Below are positions 8,299-17,201 of a DNA stretch of 32,990 bases, piece by piece (position 1 is the first letter of the stretch; every line of letters begins with the position of its first letter). The DNA comes from Tepidiphilus sp. J10 (GTDB lineage Bacteria > Pseudomonadota > Gammaproteobacteria > Burkholderiales > Thiobacillaceae). Location: positions 1-32,990 of the forward strand of contig CAMDGQ010000041.1 of NCBI GenBank assembly GCA_945897955.1, in the 5' to 3' direction. The notes beneath the pieces are model-generated. The model worked only from the letters and a program-made list of their open reading frames with translations. It was not told where the DNA came from and did not search any database. Made by a program: the position numbers and the translations under genes.

Positions 8299-8580
8299 TC
8301 AGTCGTCGTCCTCGTCATCCGCCATTTGTCGGCGCGGCACGGTTGCGGGGTCGGCGGTGATCGGGCGATAGATTTCGACGCGGTCGCCGGGTTTCAGCGG
8401 GGCATCGAGCTTGGCCAGCTTGCCGAAGATGCCGACCGGGCGTTCGGTCAGGTCGATCTCGGGAAACTGGCGCAACAGGCCGGATTTGATGATCGCCTGC
8501 TCCAGCGTGGCATCTTCCGGCACTTCGATGCGCAGCCAGACTTGCTGCGCGAGATCGGCATAGGCGACGGCGACTTGCAT
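8299..8580 (-). CDS. rnfH: RnfH family protein
   Basis: This gene encodes 93 residues of beta-grasp (ubiquitin-like) type. Typical RnfH features are the start MQVAVAYADLAQQVWLRIEV, the segment LLRQFPEIDL, VGIFGKLAKLDAPLKPGDRVEIYRPI and a charged tail, here very acidic (MADDEDDD). RnfH is encoded with rnf operons but is not a membrane subunit; its biochemical role is not settled. It follows rnfE by 20 bp, with AAGGGG before the ATG. Its presence at the end of the cluster matches the nif-associated rnf1 operon of Azotobacter. Confidence 0.93.
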   Translation of the reverse strand: MQVAVAYADLAQQVWLRIEVPEDATLEQAIIKSGLLRQFPEIDLTERPVGIFGKLAKLDAPLKPGDRVEIYRPITADPATVPRRQMADDEDDD

Positions 8581-8600
8581 GGCTTGTACCCCTTATGCGT

Positions 8601-9272
8601 TCAGGCCGAAACAGGCGCCGCGTTGATCGCCGCCGTGCGCTCGGCCAGACGCCTGTCAAGCACGCGTTTGCCGGCGAGCAGGAAGCCCAGGGCAAGGAAG
8701 CCGCCGGGAGGCAGAATCATCAGCAGATAACCCTTGTAGTTCGGGATCAGCGTGGTTTCCAGGAAGGCAAACGACTCGCCCAGCAGCAGATGCGCCTGAG
8801 CAAACAAGGTGCCGCTGCCGAGTATTTCGCGGACGCTGCCCAGCAACACCAGCGCGAAGGTGAAACCGAGGCCCATCATCAGGCCATCGATGGCCGACGA
8901 CAGCACGGCGTTCTTCGATGCGAACGCCTCGGCGCGGCCCAGAATGGCGCAGTTGACCACGATCAGCGCGATGAACAGGCCGAGCACCTTGTAAAGATCA
9001 TGCGCCCAGGCGTTGAGGCTCATATCCACCAGCGTCACCAGCGTGGCGATGAACACGATATAAACCGGGATACGCACCTCGGCACTGATGAAGTGGCGCA
9101 GCGCCGAAATCAGCATGTTCGAGCCGATCAGCACGGCAGTGGTAGCCAGTCCCATGCCGAGGCCGTTGGTGGCGCTGCCGGTCACCGCCAGCAGCGGACA
9201 CAGTGCGAGCATCTGCGCGAATACGACGTTGTTGTCCCAGAGGCCGTCCCTGGTGATGCGGGTATAGGTCAT
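8601..9272 (-). CDS. rnfE: Rnf electron transport complex subunit E
   Basis: This 223-residue integral membrane subunit is homologous to NqrD. It begins with [20 protein letters not shown], containing the conserved half-channel Cys in [10 protein letters not shown], and repeats this pattern in the second half ([21 protein letters not shown]). These Cys residues coordinate the intramembrane iron centre shared with RnfA. About six TM helices are visible, and the cytoplasmic tail is short and charged ([12 protein letters not shown]). GAGGGGAC lies ahead of the ATG. Only one base separates it from the rnfG stop codon, so the two are probably translationally coupled. Confidence 0.97.
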   Translation of the reverse strand: MTYTRITRDGLWDNNVVFAQMLALCPLLAVTGSATNGLGMGLATTAVLIGSNMLISALRHFISAEVRIPVYIVFIATLVTLVDMSLNAWAHDLYKVLGLFIALIVVNCAILGRAEAFASKNAVLSSAIDGLMMGLGFTFALVLLGSVREILGSGTLFAQAHLLLGESFAFLETTLIPNYKGYLLMILPPGGFLALGFLLAGKRVLDRRLAERTAAINAAPVSA

Positions 9273-9273
9273 T

Positions 9274-9912
9274 TCAGTCCCCTCTTATCGCCATTGTTGA
9301 AGCGGCCGCCTCATCGAGCAGGCGCGCCTTTTCGTGGCTGAAGAACTCCAGCCCGCCCTTCACCGCCTTGACCACCGCACGCGGCGTGATGGTGGCGCCG
9401 GCGAACTGGTCGAACACGCCGCCATCCTTCTTAACGGCGAATTTCTCCGCCGGCGGATCGCCCAGGAATTTGCCTTCGAAGGCATGAATCCAGTCCGCCT
9501 TGGCGGGTTCGATCTTGTCGCCCAGGCCGGGGGTCTCGGCATGCTTGATGACGCGCACACCGAGCACATGGCCGTCCTTGTCGACGCCCATCATGCAGAC
9601 GATGCGGCCGGCATAGCCCTTGCCGACCACTTGGAACACCACGGCTTCCACCTTGCCGGCGCGACGCGCGCGGTACACCGTGACTTCGCCGTCCGGGCCG
9701 GGCAGGAGCACGGTGTCCTTGAGCAGATCGTTGTCGAAGCTGCCGGGCAGCACCTGGCTTAGCGACTGTTGCAGGTCGTGCGCTTCCGCTGCGGCAATGG
9801 CGGGTCCGGTGGCCCGCGAGGCGACTGCGAGGGCGGCTGTGGTGATCAAGGCGGCAACCGCCAGCAAAGCGCCCTGATAGCCGAGTTTGTCGCGCAGGGA
9901 TTCGAGGTTCAT
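9274..9912 (-). CDS. rnfG: Rnf electron transport complex subunit G (covalent FMN protein)
   Basis: This gene encodes 212 residues: one N-terminal TM helix ([20 protein letters not shown]) followed by an FMN-binding domain with the motif [13 protein letters not shown]. Thr174 is the expected covalent FMN attachment site. The segment [20 protein letters not shown] with ETPGLGDKI is also typical. The start at 9912 overlaps the rnfD stop by four bases (ATGA). The same frame stays open far upstream into rnfD, but that extension is antisense-like Arg/Gly-rich sequence and is not coding. RnfG passes electrons between the flavin and haem/Fe centres on the periplasmic face. Confidence 0.96.
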   Translation of the reverse strand: MNLESLRDKLGYQGALLAVAALITTAALAVASRATGPAIAAAEAHDLQQSLSQVLPGSFDNDLLKDTVLLPGPDGEVTVYRARRAGKVEAVVFQVVGKGYAGRIVCMMGVDKDGHVLGVRVIKHAETPGLGDKIEPAKADWIHAFEGKFLGDPPAEKFAVKKDGGVFDQFAGATITPRAVVKAVKGGLEFFSHEKARLLDEAAASTMAIRGD

Positions 9913-10985
9913 TTCGTGCTTTCCTTCGCCGGTATCAGCGCAACGCCCTTGCGGTCGCGACCATAGATGCGCGGTTTGAAGTAGCGGTCGATGACCGGCG
10001 TCGCCGCGTTCAACAGCAGTACCGCGAAAGCAACGCCCTCCGGGTAGCCGCCCCAGGTGCGGATGATCCAGGTCAGGACGCCGCAGGCAAAGCCGAACAC
10101 AAGTTGCCCGCTGACCGAGTTGGGGCTTGAGACGGGATCGGTGGCAATGAAGAACGCGCCCAGCATGAGGCCGCCGGACAACATGTGGTAAGCCAGCCCG
10201 GGGTAGTGGCCGGGCGCAATCAGATGCGCCAGCAGCGCCGGCAATGCGACGCCGGCCAGCATGGCCAGCGGGATATGCCAGGTGATGACGCGGCGCGCGA
10301 TCAGAATCAGGCCGCCGATCAGCAACAGTACAGCCGAGGTTTCGCCCAGACTGCCGGCGCGCTGGCCGAGGGCGAAAGCGGCGGGGTCGTAGATGCCGGC
10401 AAGCACCTGATCCAGCCCGAGGCCGCGCCCGAGATCGGTCTTCACCTGTCCGAGCAGGGTGGCGCTGGAGATGCCGTCGGCGGGAGCGACGCCGGCGAAG
10501 GTGATGCCGAGCGCCTCGAAAAATCCGGGTGCGGCGCCCGAGGTGATTGGCATCGGCACGGTCCAGGCAGTCATTTCCAGCGGGAACGAGATCAGCAGCA
10601 TGACCCGCGCCGCCATCGCAGGATTGAACAGGTTCTGGCCGAGTCCGCCGAAGATTTGCTTGCCGATGACGATGGCGAACAGTGCGCCCACCGCCGCCAG
10701 CCACCACGGCGCCCAGGGCGGCAGCGACAAGGTCAGCAGCCAGGCGGTGAGCAGGCCGGAGCCGTCGAGCAGACCGGCGCGCAGCGGGCGACCCATAATC
10801 TTCAAGGCGGCGGCTTCAGAGACCAGCGCAACGCTCAGCGCGACGACCCACAAATTGATAGCCGGCCAGCCGTACAGCCAGAAACCGAACAGGGTTGCCG
10901 GGGTCAGCGCCAGCATCACCGTCACCATGATCCGGCTGACACTGGTTGGCGCGTGGGCGTGCGGGGAATGGGCGATGGGGGTCAT
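9909..10985 (-). CDS. rnfD: Rnf electron transport complex subunit D (covalent FMN membrane protein)
   Basis: This 358-residue membrane subunit is homologous to NqrB. It has about nine to ten TM helices, the conserved KQIFGGLGQNLFNPAM loop, and the flavinylation motif DGISSATLLG with Thr176 as the likely covalent FMN site. A further family signature is YHMLSGGLMLGAFFIATDPV. The last four bases overlap rnfG. The 130-bp gap between rnfC and rnfD is unusual for this tight operon and is largely filled by a long imperfect inverted repeat. RnfD takes part in ion translocation coupled to electron flow between NADH and ferredoxin. Confidence 0.97.
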   Translation of the reverse strand: MTPIAHSPHAHAPTSVSRIMVTVMLALTPATLFGFWLYGWPAINLWVVALSVALVSEAAALKIMGRPLRAGLLDGSGLLTAWLLTLSLPPWAPWWLAAVGALFAIVIGKQIFGGLGQNLFNPAMAARVMLLISFPLEMTAWTVPMPITSGAAPGFFEALGITFAGVAPADGISSATLLGQVKTDLGRGLGLDQVLAGIYDPAAFALGQRAGSLGETSAVLLLIGGLILIARRVITWHIPLAMLAGVALPALLAHLIAPGHYPGLAYHMLSGGLMLGAFFIATDPVSSPNSVSGQLVFGFACGVLTWIIRTWGGYPEGVAFAVLLLNAATPVIDRYFKPRIYGRDRKGVALIPAKESTK

Positions 10986-11015
10986 GCCGCAAACGCCACC
11001 TTAACGTGATACCTC

Positions 11016-11098
11016 GTAGGGCGGAAAAGACGAAGGCGCCTTCCGCCGCAAGTTGGATGGCTCATCCGGCGGAAGGCGCTATCGCTTTTCCGCCCTAC
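11016..11098. repeat. Long imperfect inverted repeat (REP/MITE-like) between rnfC and rnfD
   Basis: Left arm 11016-11048 begins GTAGGGCGGAAAAG and right arm 11067-11098 ends CTTTTCCGCCCTAC. The arms of 32-33 bases are complementary apart from a few mismatches and one indel, around an 18-base loop. Dispersed elements of this GTAGGGCGGA type recur in many proteobacterial genomes. It lies inside the operon and would form a stable hairpin in the transcript. Confidence 0.75.
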
Positions 11099-11115
11099 TT
11101 TGGTGGCGGGCGTGC

Positions 11116-12639
11116 TCATGCTGTCACCTCTTCCAGTTTCTGCTTCGCGGCGGCAGCGGCTGCTTCCGCCGTCGCTTTCTTGGCCGCATCCGCTGCCGCC
11201 TTCCTGGCCGCCCGCAGACGCGCCGCTTCCTCGCGTTCACGCACGATGCGCGCCATGCGCTCGCTGCGTTCGTCGGCCAGTTTCTTGGTGGCTTCGTTCT
11301 TCATTTTCAGGCGTTCACGCGCGGCGAGATCGCCCTTGGCATGGTTGAACCAATGCACCAGCGGAATGTGCGACGGACAGACATAGGAACAGGAACCGCA
11401 CGCGATGCAGTCCTTCAGCCCCCAATCAACCGATCCGGCCGGGTCGCCGGCGCGGATGCGGGCGGCCATTTCCAGTGGCAGCAGGCCCATCGGGCAGGCG
11501 CGCACGCAACTCGAACAGCGAATGCACGGACCAGGGCTGCTGGCCTCGACTTCCTTGCCGGTCAGCGCCAGCACGCCGCCGCTACCCTTCACCAGCGGCA
11601 CCTCCAGGCTGGACAATTGCGTGCCCATCATCGGCCCGCCCAGCACCAGGCGTGCTGCTTCCGCGCGCAGACCGCCGCAGGCCCGCACCACATCGGCAGC
11701 CAGCGTGCCGACCAGCACTTCCAGATTGCCCGGCGCGGTGATCGCGCCGCCGCTGACCGTGACGATGCGCGAAATCAGCGGCCGGCCCAGGCGCAGGGCC
11801 TGCTGCACGGCGTAGGCAGTGCCGACGTTATGGACCAGCACGCCGATATCCGCCGCGCGCCCGCCGGCCGGCACTTCCAGACCGGTGAGCACCTGGATCA
11901 TCTGTTTTTCCGAACCCATCGGATACATCGCCGGCACTGCAATTACCTTGACCGCGCCGCCGGCCGCTGCCGCAGTCGTGCTGGCCGTGATCATCGCGGC
12001 AAGCGCCTCCGGTTTGTTGTCCTCGATGCCGACCAGAATTTCGCGTGCACCGGTGGCATGTGCGATCAGGCGGATGCCTTCGACGATCTGCGGCGCGCGC
12101 TCCTGCATCAAACGGTCGTCGCAGGTCAGATAGGGCTCGCACTCACCGCCGTTCATGATCAACGTATGCACTTCGCTGTTGCGCGAAAGGTTCAGCTTTA
12201 CCGCCGCCGGAAATGCCGCGCCGCCGAGTCCGACGATGCCGGCGGCGGCGACGCGCGCGGCGACCTCGGCCGGTGTCAGTGCGAACGGATCGGCGGGCGC
12301 CTGCAGGTCATCCCATACATCTTCGCCATCGGTTTCGATGGTCAGGGTCGGCATCGGCAGGCCGGACGGATGCGGTCCGGGAAAGTCGCCGATCGCCACC
12401 ACGCGGCCGGAAGTGGGCGCATGCACCGGCGCCGATACCGCGCCCTGGCCGGCAGCAAGCAGTTGCCCCTTTTTCACCTTTTCGCCGACTGTGACCAGAT
12501 GCCGGGCCGGCGCGCCGATATGCTGCTGCAAAGGTACATACAACCGTTGCGGCAAAGGCAGGACACGAATCGGCGGCTCCGCCGACAAGTCCTTGCGGCC
12601 TTCCGGATGCACGCCGCCGCGCAGCTTGAACAGTTTCAT
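11116..12639 (-). CDS. rnfC: Rnf electron transport complex subunit C (Fe-S, NADH-side subunit)
   Basis: This gene encodes 507 residues from MKLFKLRGGVHP, with GGGAGGT ahead of the ATG at 12639. The frame is open further upstream but crosses rnfB and is not coding. A barrel-sandwich domain comes first (LVTVGEKVKKGQLLAAG). The NADH/FMN-binding region follows, with GLGGAAFPAAVKL and NGGECEPYLTCDDRLM, then two [4Fe-4S] motifs CIRCSSCVRACP (about 370) and CIACGSCSYVCP (about 410). The C-terminal tail is long, charged and Ala/Lys/Arg rich (about 440-507), a feature of proteobacterial RnfC that varies in length. RnfC is the cytoplasmic subunit that exchanges electrons with NADH; for nitrogenase the complex is thought to drive NADH to ferredoxin/flavodoxin reduction. 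Confidence 0.97.
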   Translation of the reverse strand: MKLFKLRGGVHPEGRKDLSAEPPIRVLPLPQRLYVPLQQHIGAPARHLVTVGEKVKKGQLLAAGQGAVSAPVHAPTSGRVVAIGDFPGPHPSGLPMPTLTIETDGEDVWDDLQAPADPFALTPAEVAARVAAAGIVGLGGAAFPAAVKLNLSRNSEVHTLIMNGGECEPYLTCDDRLMQERAPQIVEGIRLIAHATGAREILVGIEDNKPEALAAMITASTTAAAAGGAVKVIAVPAMYPMGSEKQMIQVLTGLEVPAGGRAADIGVLVHNVGTAYAVQQALRLGRPLISRIVTVSGGAITAPGNLEVLVGTLAADVVRACGGLRAEAARLVLGGPMMGTQLSSLEVPLVKGSGGVLALTGKEVEASSPGPCIRCSSCVRACPMGLLPLEMAARIRAGDPAGSVDWGLKDCIACGSCSYVCPSHIPLVHWFNHAKGDLAARERLKMKNEATKKLADERSERMARIVREREEAARLRAARKAAADAAKKATAEAAAAAAKQKLEEVTA

Positions 12640-12655
12640 GCCGACCTCCCGCCGG

Positions 12656-12690
12656 GCAGCCCCAAGGGGGTCGGCAGCCCCCTCGGGGGG
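12656..12690. repeat. GC-rich palindromic element between rnfB and rnfC
   Basis: Two adjacent short hairpins, one with arms of CCCC/GGGG around AA and one of CCCCC/GGGGG around T, occupy the 79-bp gap before rnfC. The look is of a dispersed betaproteobacterial REP-type element, but family membership cannot be shown from one copy. Confidence 0.4.
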
Positions 12691-12718
12691 CAACGAACGA
12701 ACGTGAGTTGGGGGTTGT

Positions 12719-13249
12719 TCATATGACCACCTCCGGCCGCGCCCAGTACCAGGTTTGCAACGTCGCCGGCAGCGCAACCATGCGTGTGGCCTCGGTGGGA
12801 CACACGTCAACGCACTTGCCGCAGGCGGTACAGGCCTCCCTGAACACCGCGTGAATCTGTTTCGCCGCACCCAGGATCGCATCGGTGGGGCAGACCTTGT
12901 AGCACTTGGTGCAGCCGATGCAGAGGTCTTCCAGCACCTCCGCGACTTGCGGTCCGCTGTCCGCCATGCCGGTGAGATCGGCTTCGACGCCGAGTTTGGC
13001 AGCCAGCGCCTCGACCAGCGGGCGACCGCCGGGCGGGCACAGCGTCACCGGCGCAGCGCCATCGGCCAGCGCCTGCGCGGCGCCCTTGCAACCGGGGTAA
13101 CCGCACTGGCCGCACTGCGAACCGGGCAACATCGCTTCGAGTTCATCGACCAGCGGATTGCCTTCCACTTTCAGGCGAATGGCGGCATAGCCGAGGCCGA
13201 GGCCGAGGGCCAGGCCTAGCAGGGTGAGACTGAGCAGGGCGGCGATCAT
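12719..13249 (-). CDS. rnfB: Rnf electron transport complex subunit B (ferredoxin-like)
   Basis: This gene encodes 176 residues. An N-terminal hydrophobic anchor (about 3-25) is followed by the RnfB-specific four-Cys motif CGQCGYPGCKG and, downstream, TLCPPGG. Two classical ferredoxin motifs come next, CIGCTKCYKVCP and CTACGKCVDVCP. The protein relays electrons between RnfC and the membrane subunits or the soluble ferredoxin partner. It follows rnfA by nine bases. The C-terminus is short after the second cluster, as in nif-linked RnfB proteins. Confidence 0.97.
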   Translation of the reverse strand: MIAALLSLTLLGLALGLGLGYAAIRLKVEGNPLVDELEAMLPGSQCGQCGYPGCKGAAQALADGAAPVTLCPPGGRPLVEALAAKLGVEADLTGMADSGPQVAEVLEDLCIGCTKCYKVCPTDAILGAAKQIHAVFREACTACGKCVDVCPTEATRMVALPATLQTWYWARPEVVI

Positions 13250-13258
13250 CGATTTCTC

Positions 13259-13834
13259 CTAGACCAGTCCGGCAAAGCCCATGAAGGCGAGCGACAACAG
13301 CCCCGCCACCACGAAGCCGATCGGCGCGCCGGCAAAGGCGGCCGGCGTTTGCGCCAGCGCCAGGCGTTCGCGCAGGCCGGCGAACAGCAGCAGCACCAGT
13401 GTGAAGCCGAGCGCGGAACCGAAGCCGTAGAGCAGGCTTTGCGCGAATCCGTGCTTTTCCTGCACATTGAGCAGCGCCACGCCAAGCACGGCGCAATTCG
13501 TGGTGATCAAAGGCAGGTAGATGCCAAGCACCTGATAGAGGCCGGGGCTGGTCTTACGGATGACCATTTCGGTGAACTGTACGGTTGCGGCAATCACCAG
13601 AATGAACGCGAGAATGCGCAGATAGGAGATTCCCAGCGGCAGCAGCAGCCAGTGCTCAAGCATCCACGACGCGGCGGTAGCCAGCGTCAGTACGAACGTG
13701 GTGGCCATGCCCATGCCCAGCGCGCTGTCCATTTTCTTCGACACGCCCATGAACGGGCACAAGCCGAGGAATTTCACCAGGACCACGTTGTTGACCAGGG
13801 CGGTGCCGAGTAGCAGTAACAGGTATTCGCTCAT
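13259..13834 (-). CDS. rnfA: Rnf electron transport complex subunit A
   Basis: This 191-residue membrane subunit is homologous to NqrE, with six TM helices. The two pseudo-symmetric signatures are [20 protein letters not shown] and [18 protein letters not shown]; the Cys in each coordinates the intramembrane iron centre together with RnfE. AGGAGAA (13842-13848 complement) precedes the ATG by seven bases. It is the first gene of rnfABCDGEH. A sigma-54 promoter ends 28 bp before the ATG, giving a very short leader that still keeps the ribosome site. Confidence 0.97.
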   Translation of the reverse strand: MSEYLLLLLGTALVNNVVLVKFLGLCPFMGVSKKMDSALGMGMATTFVLTLATAASWMLEHWLLLPLGISYLRILAFILVIAATVQFTEMVIRKTSPGLYQVLGIYLPLITTNCAVLGVALLNVQEKHGFAQSLLYGFGSALGFTLVLLLFAGLRERLALAQTPAAFAGAPIGFVVAGLLSLAFMGFAGLV

Positions 13835-13861
13835 GGATAGGTTCTCCTGGCTGGATGATCC

Positions 13862-13877
13862 GCAAGGCTTGTGCCAA
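13862..13877 (-). promoter_or_regulatory. Sigma-54 (-24/-12) promoter of the rnf operon
   Basis: Reading the minus strand: TTGGCACAAGCCTTGC. This has the invariant GG and GC in the correct GG-N10-GC spacing and matches the TGGCAC…TTGC consensus. Transcription would start near 13851, about 17 bases before the rnfA ATG. A NifA site lies about 110 bp upstream and an IHF consensus lies between them. Confidence 0.82.
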
Positions 13878-13905
13878 GCCGGGAATCGCCGCGCGATGCA
13901 CGCAA

Positions 13906-13918
13906 AATCAAGGTATTG
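13906..13918 (+). promoter_or_regulatory. IHF consensus site between NifA site and rnf promoter
   Basis: AATCAAGGTATTG fits WATCARNNNNTTR at every defined position. It is about 30 bp upstream of the rnf -24 element and about 65 bp from the NifA site, the usual place for the DNA bend that brings NifA to sigma-54 RNA polymerase. Confidence 0.65.
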
Positions 13919-13981
13919 CGGGCTTTCGCACCACTATGGAGCGAATTTGTCTTGTCGGAGTTGAAGCCGATGCCTGTTTTG

Positions 13982-13997
13982 TGTGAGGAATCCGACA
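13982..13997. promoter_or_regulatory. NifA upstream activator sequence (TGT-N10-ACA)
   Basis: The bases are TGT GAGGAATCCG ACA. The centre is about 139 bp upstream of the predicted rnf start and about 124 bp upstream of the predicted nifL start, within the normal range for NifA sites in both directions. It is the only such match I see in the 294-bp intergenic region. Its right half overlaps one arm of a 9-bp perfect inverted repeat (13951-13959 / 13991-13999, CTTGTCGGA / TCCGACAAG). Confidence 0.78.
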
Positions 13998-14011
13998 AGC
14001 CGAAGGAGACG

Positions 14012-14057
14012 CGCTTGCGGGCCGGTGGCGCTGGCGAAGCGGTTCGGCCCGCAAGCG
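14012..14057. repeat. Perfect 13-bp inverted repeat between the NifA site and the nifL promoter
   Basis: CGCTTGCGGGCCG (14012-14024) and CGGCCCGCAAGCG (14045-14057) are perfect complements around a 20-base loop. Weaker pairing extends outwards through AAGGAG and CTCCT. No T-tract follows. It may be a REP-like hairpin or a spacer that separates the two divergent promoters. Confidence 0.7.
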
Positions 14058-14086
14058 GACCTCCTGCGCAGCGGTAAACCGGCTTG

Positions 14087-14103
14087 CCGGCATGGATATT
14101 GCA
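14087..14103 (+). promoter_or_regulatory. Sigma-54 (-24/-12) promoter of nifLA
   Basis: CCGGCATGGATATTGCA contains GG-N10-GC with the TTGCA -12 element and a near-consensus -24 element (GGCA-G). Transcription would start near 14113, about 16-25 bases before the nifL start. The -24 region overlaps a small CCGGC/GCCGG dyad. Confidence 0.65.
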
Positions 14104-14128
14104 AAGACAGACATGCATCCACGCTTGA

Positions 14129-15664
14129 ATGATCACAATGTCCGCACCCAGCAACCTTCCGCCGCAAGTTTTCCGCCAGGCTGTCGAACAGGCCGCGCTG
14201 GCCATTTCGATTACCGATGAGCAGGCCAACATCCTGTATGCCAACCCGGCTTTCGAACGGGTAACCGGCTACCGCGCAGAGGAAGTGGTGGGGCGCAACC
14301 AGTCGCTGCTGTCCTACAAGGTCACGCCCGATCTGGTCTACGAAACCCTGTGGGCGCAACTGCGTCGGCAGCGCGCCTGGAACGGCATGCTGGTGAATCG
14401 GCGCAGCGACGGCGGCCGTTATCTGGCCGATCTGACCATCACCCCGGTGGTCGATGCCGCCGGCAAGACCAGCCATTACCTCGGCATGCACCGCGATGTC
14501 ACCGAAGTGCATCACCTGGAACGCCAGGTGCAGAACCAGAAGGCGATGATCGAATCGGTGGTCGATGCCGCCCAGGTCGCGATCTGTCTGCTCGATGAGC
14601 GCGACCATGTCGTACTCGACAATCAGGAATACAAGAAGCTGATCGGCGATCTTGGCCGCGAGCCGGTTGCCCTGTTGCTGACCCGGTTGCGCGAACAGAT
14701 GGGCGCCGAGTTCGACGCCGCGCGCGCCAGTCGCCGCGCCATCCGTCAGCGCGCGGTCAAGGTCGAGCGGCATGGCCAGCCGGCGCGCTGGTTTGCCTGC
14801 GCCGTGTCCTGGTTCGACGAGCAGGATGCCAGCGCCGATGCCTTCTACGAACCGACCAAACGCCATTACCTGCTGCTCACCGCGCAGGACATCAGCGAAC
14901 TCAAGCGCCAGCAGGAAGCGATTCGCCTGAACAGCCTGTCGGCATTGCTGGCTGAACAGGAACGCATCCAGAGTCTGCGCGAGACGCTGGCCGGAGCCGT
15001 GTTTCAGCTGGAAGGACCGCTCAATACGCTGACCGCCGCCGTGCGCCTGCTGGAACGGCGGCGCGAGGGCAACGGCGAGGAAGCCTTCGATGTCGCCATC
15101 GAAACCGCGTTGCGTGACAGTCGCGCTGCGCTCGATACATTGAGCGCCTGCATACCCGACCAGCGCGCCGAAGCCATCCAGCCGCTCAACCTGAATGAAG
15201 TGCTGCGCGATGTGCTGAAAATGAGTACCGCCGCGCTGCTCGCCGCCGGCGTCGTCGTCGAATGGCGTCCGGCGCAGGAATTGCCGGCGGTTCACGGTGG
15301 CGCAACGCAACTCGCGGCGATGTTCCGGCAACTGCTGGCCAACGCTATCGAGGCGATGAACGAACGCCGCGCCGGCGATCAGGGCCATGAACGTGTCGTG
15401 CGCCTGATCACGCTGCCGCACGCCGACCATGTCGAAGTCATCCTGGAGGATACCGGCCCCGGCATCCCCACCGAATGGCGCTACAAGGTGTTCGAACCCT
15501 TCTTCACGACCAAGGGCGCCGAGCGCGGTCATCTCGGCCTGGGTCTCTCGATGGCGCAGGACACGGTCGCGCGCCACGGCGGTCTGATCGATCTCGACTC
15601 GGATTATCGCGAGGGCTGCCGGGTGCGTGTGCAACTGCCGTTGGCTGCGGGAGGGGTGAAATGA
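14129..15664 (+). CDS. nifL: NifL, redox/nitrogen-responsive inhibitor of NifA
   Basis: This gene encodes 511 residues, close to Azotobacter NifL. PAS1 (about 14-130) is the expected FAD-binding redox sensor; its pattern [25 protein letters not shown] is typical. PAS2 spans about 140-260. A coiled helical linker leads to a histidine-kinase-like ATPase domain with the N-box ([11 protein letters not shown]), G1 (EDTGPGIP) and G2 ([19 protein letters not shown]). Where kinases have the H-box the sequence is [12 protein letters not shown], so no phosphate-accepting His is visible; NifL acts by protein contact with NifA, not by phosphorylation. The start is either 14129 or 14138 (MITM), and neither has a clear ribosome site. 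nifA starts inside the stop codon (ATGA), as expected for coupled stoichiometric synthesis. Confidence 0.95.
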   Translation: MITMSAPSNLPPQVFRQAVEQAALAISITDEQANILYANPAFERVTGYRAEEVVGRNQSLLSYKVTPDLVYETLWAQLRRQRAWNGMLVNRRSDGGRYLADLTITPVVDAAGKTSHYLGMHRDVTEVHHLERQVQNQKAMIESVVDAAQVAICLLDERDHVVLDNQEYKKLIGDLGREPVALLLTRLREQMGAEFDAARASRRAIRQRAVKVERHGQPARWFACAVSWFDEQDASADAFYEPTKRHYLLLTAQDISELKRQQEAIRLNSLSALLAEQERIQSLRETLAGAVFQLEGPLNTLTAAVRLLERRREGNGEEAFDVAIETALRDSRAALDTLSACIPDQRAEAIQPLNLNEVLRDVLKMSTAALLAAGVVVEWRPAQELPAVHGGATQLAAMFRQLLANAIEAMNERRAGDQGHERVVRLITLPHADHVEVILEDTGPGIPTEWRYKVFEPFFTTKGAERGHLGLGLSMAQDTVARHGGLIDLDSDYREGCRVRVQLPLAAGGVK

Positions 15665-17199
15665 ACGTCGATCGCGAACTTGAGCATGAACTGCTGCGCA
15701 GCGAACTGGAGACGCTGTATCAGGTCAGCCAGGTTCTGTCGCGCTCGCTTGATCTGAAGGAAACGCTGACCGCCGTGCTGCGCGTGCTGCATGACGGCGT
15801 CGGTCTGGAACGCGGCATGGTCAGCCTGGTGGAACCGGAAACCGGCGAACTCCAGGTCTCCGTCGCGCATGGCCTGGCCGACATCTTCATCGAAGAAATC
15901 CGTTACCGGCCGGGCGAAGGCGTCGTTGGCCTGATCCTGGAGGAAGGCGAGCCGATTGTTGTCGAGCGTATCGCCGACGAGCCGCGCTTTCTCGGCAAAC
16001 TCGGCCTCTATGACCCGGAACGCGGCTTTGTCGGCGTGCCGATTCGGCTCGGCCGGCAAGTGGTCGGCGTGCTCGCCGCGCAGACCGCCGAGGGCGCCGA
16101 AATCCTGCTCGAAGAATTCACTCAGTTCATGGAAATGGTCGCCAACCTGATCGGCCAGACCGTGCGCCTGACCGCCGATGTGCAGAAGGAACGCCAGGCG
16201 CTGACCGAGGAACGCGACACGCTGCGCCGCACCGTGCGCGGCCAGTACGGCTTCGACAACATCATCGGCCACACCCAGCCCATGCGGCGCGTGTTCGAAC
16301 AGGCGCGCCTGGTCGCGAAATGGAACACCACCGTGCTGATTCGCGGCGAAACCGGCACCGGCAAGGAACTCATCGCCAACGCCATCCACTACAACTCGCC
16401 GCGCGCGCGGGCGCCGTTTGTCAAACTCAACTGCGCCGCGCTGCCGGAAAACCTGCTCGAAAGCGAACTCTTCGGCCATGAAAAGGGCGCCTTTACCGGC
16501 GCCATGGTGCAACGCAAGGGCCGCTTCGAACAGGCCGACGGCGGCACCCTGTTTCTGGATGAAGTCGGCGAAGTCTCCGCCGCATTCCAGTCCAAATTGC
16601 TGCGCGTGTTGCAGGAAGGCGAACTGGAACGGGTCGGCGGCAACCGCACGATCAAGATCGACGTGCGCGTCATCGCTGCAACGCACCGCGATCTGGAGAA
16701 CGAAGTCGAGTCCGGCCGTTTCCGCGAAGACCTGTATTACCGCCTGAATGTGATGCCGATCTATCTGCCGGCGCTGCGTGAGCGCATGGAAGACATTCCC
16801 GACATCGCCCGTTTCCTGGTTGAAAAGATCGCCGGCCAGCAGTCGCGCCCGCTCAGCCTCACCGACGCCGCGCTGCGCGTACTGATGCACCACGCCTGGC
16901 CGGGCAACGTGCGCGAACTGGAAAACTGCCTGCAACGCGCCGCCGTGCTGACCGAAGCCGAAGTCATCGACCGCGACGCCATCCTGCTCACCGGCATCGA
17001 GGAACAGGTCAGCCTGAGTCGCGGCAGCATGCAGGCGGTCGATCTCGACGACCCCAACCTGGACGACCGCGAACGCGTCATCGCCGCGCTGGAACAAGCC
17101 GGCTGGGTGCAGGCGAAAGCGGCCAGGCTGCTGGACATGACGCCCAGGCAGATCGCGTACCGGATACAGACGCTGAACATCAAGGTGAAACAGATTTAG
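15661..17199 (+). CDS. nifA: NifA, sigma-54-dependent activator of nitrogen-fixation genes
   Basis: This gene encodes 512 residues from the ATG at 15661, which overlaps the nifL stop by four bases and has GGGAGGGG upstream; an upstream open extension lies inside nifL and is not coding. The N-terminal GAF domain spans about 20-180. The AAA+ domain has Walker A GETGTGKE (229-236), the sigma-54 contact loop GAFTGA (276-281), Walker [12 protein letters not shown] and the R-finger region. The C-terminal Fis-type helix-turn-helix ([20 protein letters not shown]) binds TGT-N10-ACA sites, several of which occur nearby. The linker before the HTH has no Cys motif, so this is the NifL-controlled, not the oxygen-sensing, class. 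Likely autoregulated through the sigma-54 promoter ahead of nifL. Confidence 0.96.
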   Translation: MNVDRELEHELLRSELETLYQVSQVLSRSLDLKETLTAVLRVLHDGVGLERGMVSLVEPETGELQVSVAHGLADIFIEEIRYRPGEGVVGLILEEGEPIVVERIADEPRFLGKLGLYDPERGFVGVPIRLGRQVVGVLAAQTAEGAEILLEEFTQFMEMVANLIGQTVRLTADVQKERQALTEERDTLRRTVRGQYGFDNIIGHTQPMRRVFEQARLVAKWNTTVLIRGETGTGKELIANAIHYNSPRARAPFVKLNCAALPENLLESELFGHEKGAFTGAMVQRKGRFEQADGGTLFLDEVGEVSAAFQSKLLRVLQEGELERVGGNRTIKIDVRVIAATHRDLENEVESGRFREDLYYRLNVMPIYLPALRERMEDIPDIARFLVEKIAGQQSRPLSLTDAALRVLMHHAWPGNVRELENCLQRAAVLTEAEVIDRDAILLTGIEEQVSLSRGSMQAVDLDDPNLDDRERVIAALEQAGWVQAKAARLLDMTPRQIAYRIQTLNIKVKQI

Positions 17200-17201
17200 C
17201 C

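Noticed and set aside
9913-10707. Long minus-strand open extension upstream of rnfG giving a 477-aa frame
   Set aside because: It is antisense-frame Arg/Gly-rich sequence over rnfD; RnfG itself starts at 9912 with an ATGA overlap.
13934-15634. 566-aa minus-strand frame over nifL, and similar long frames over nifA, rnfC and cas3 (15604-17097, 11053-12726, 23030-24379)
   Set aside because: They are shadows caused by high third-position GC in real genes; they have no family motifs or ribosome sites.
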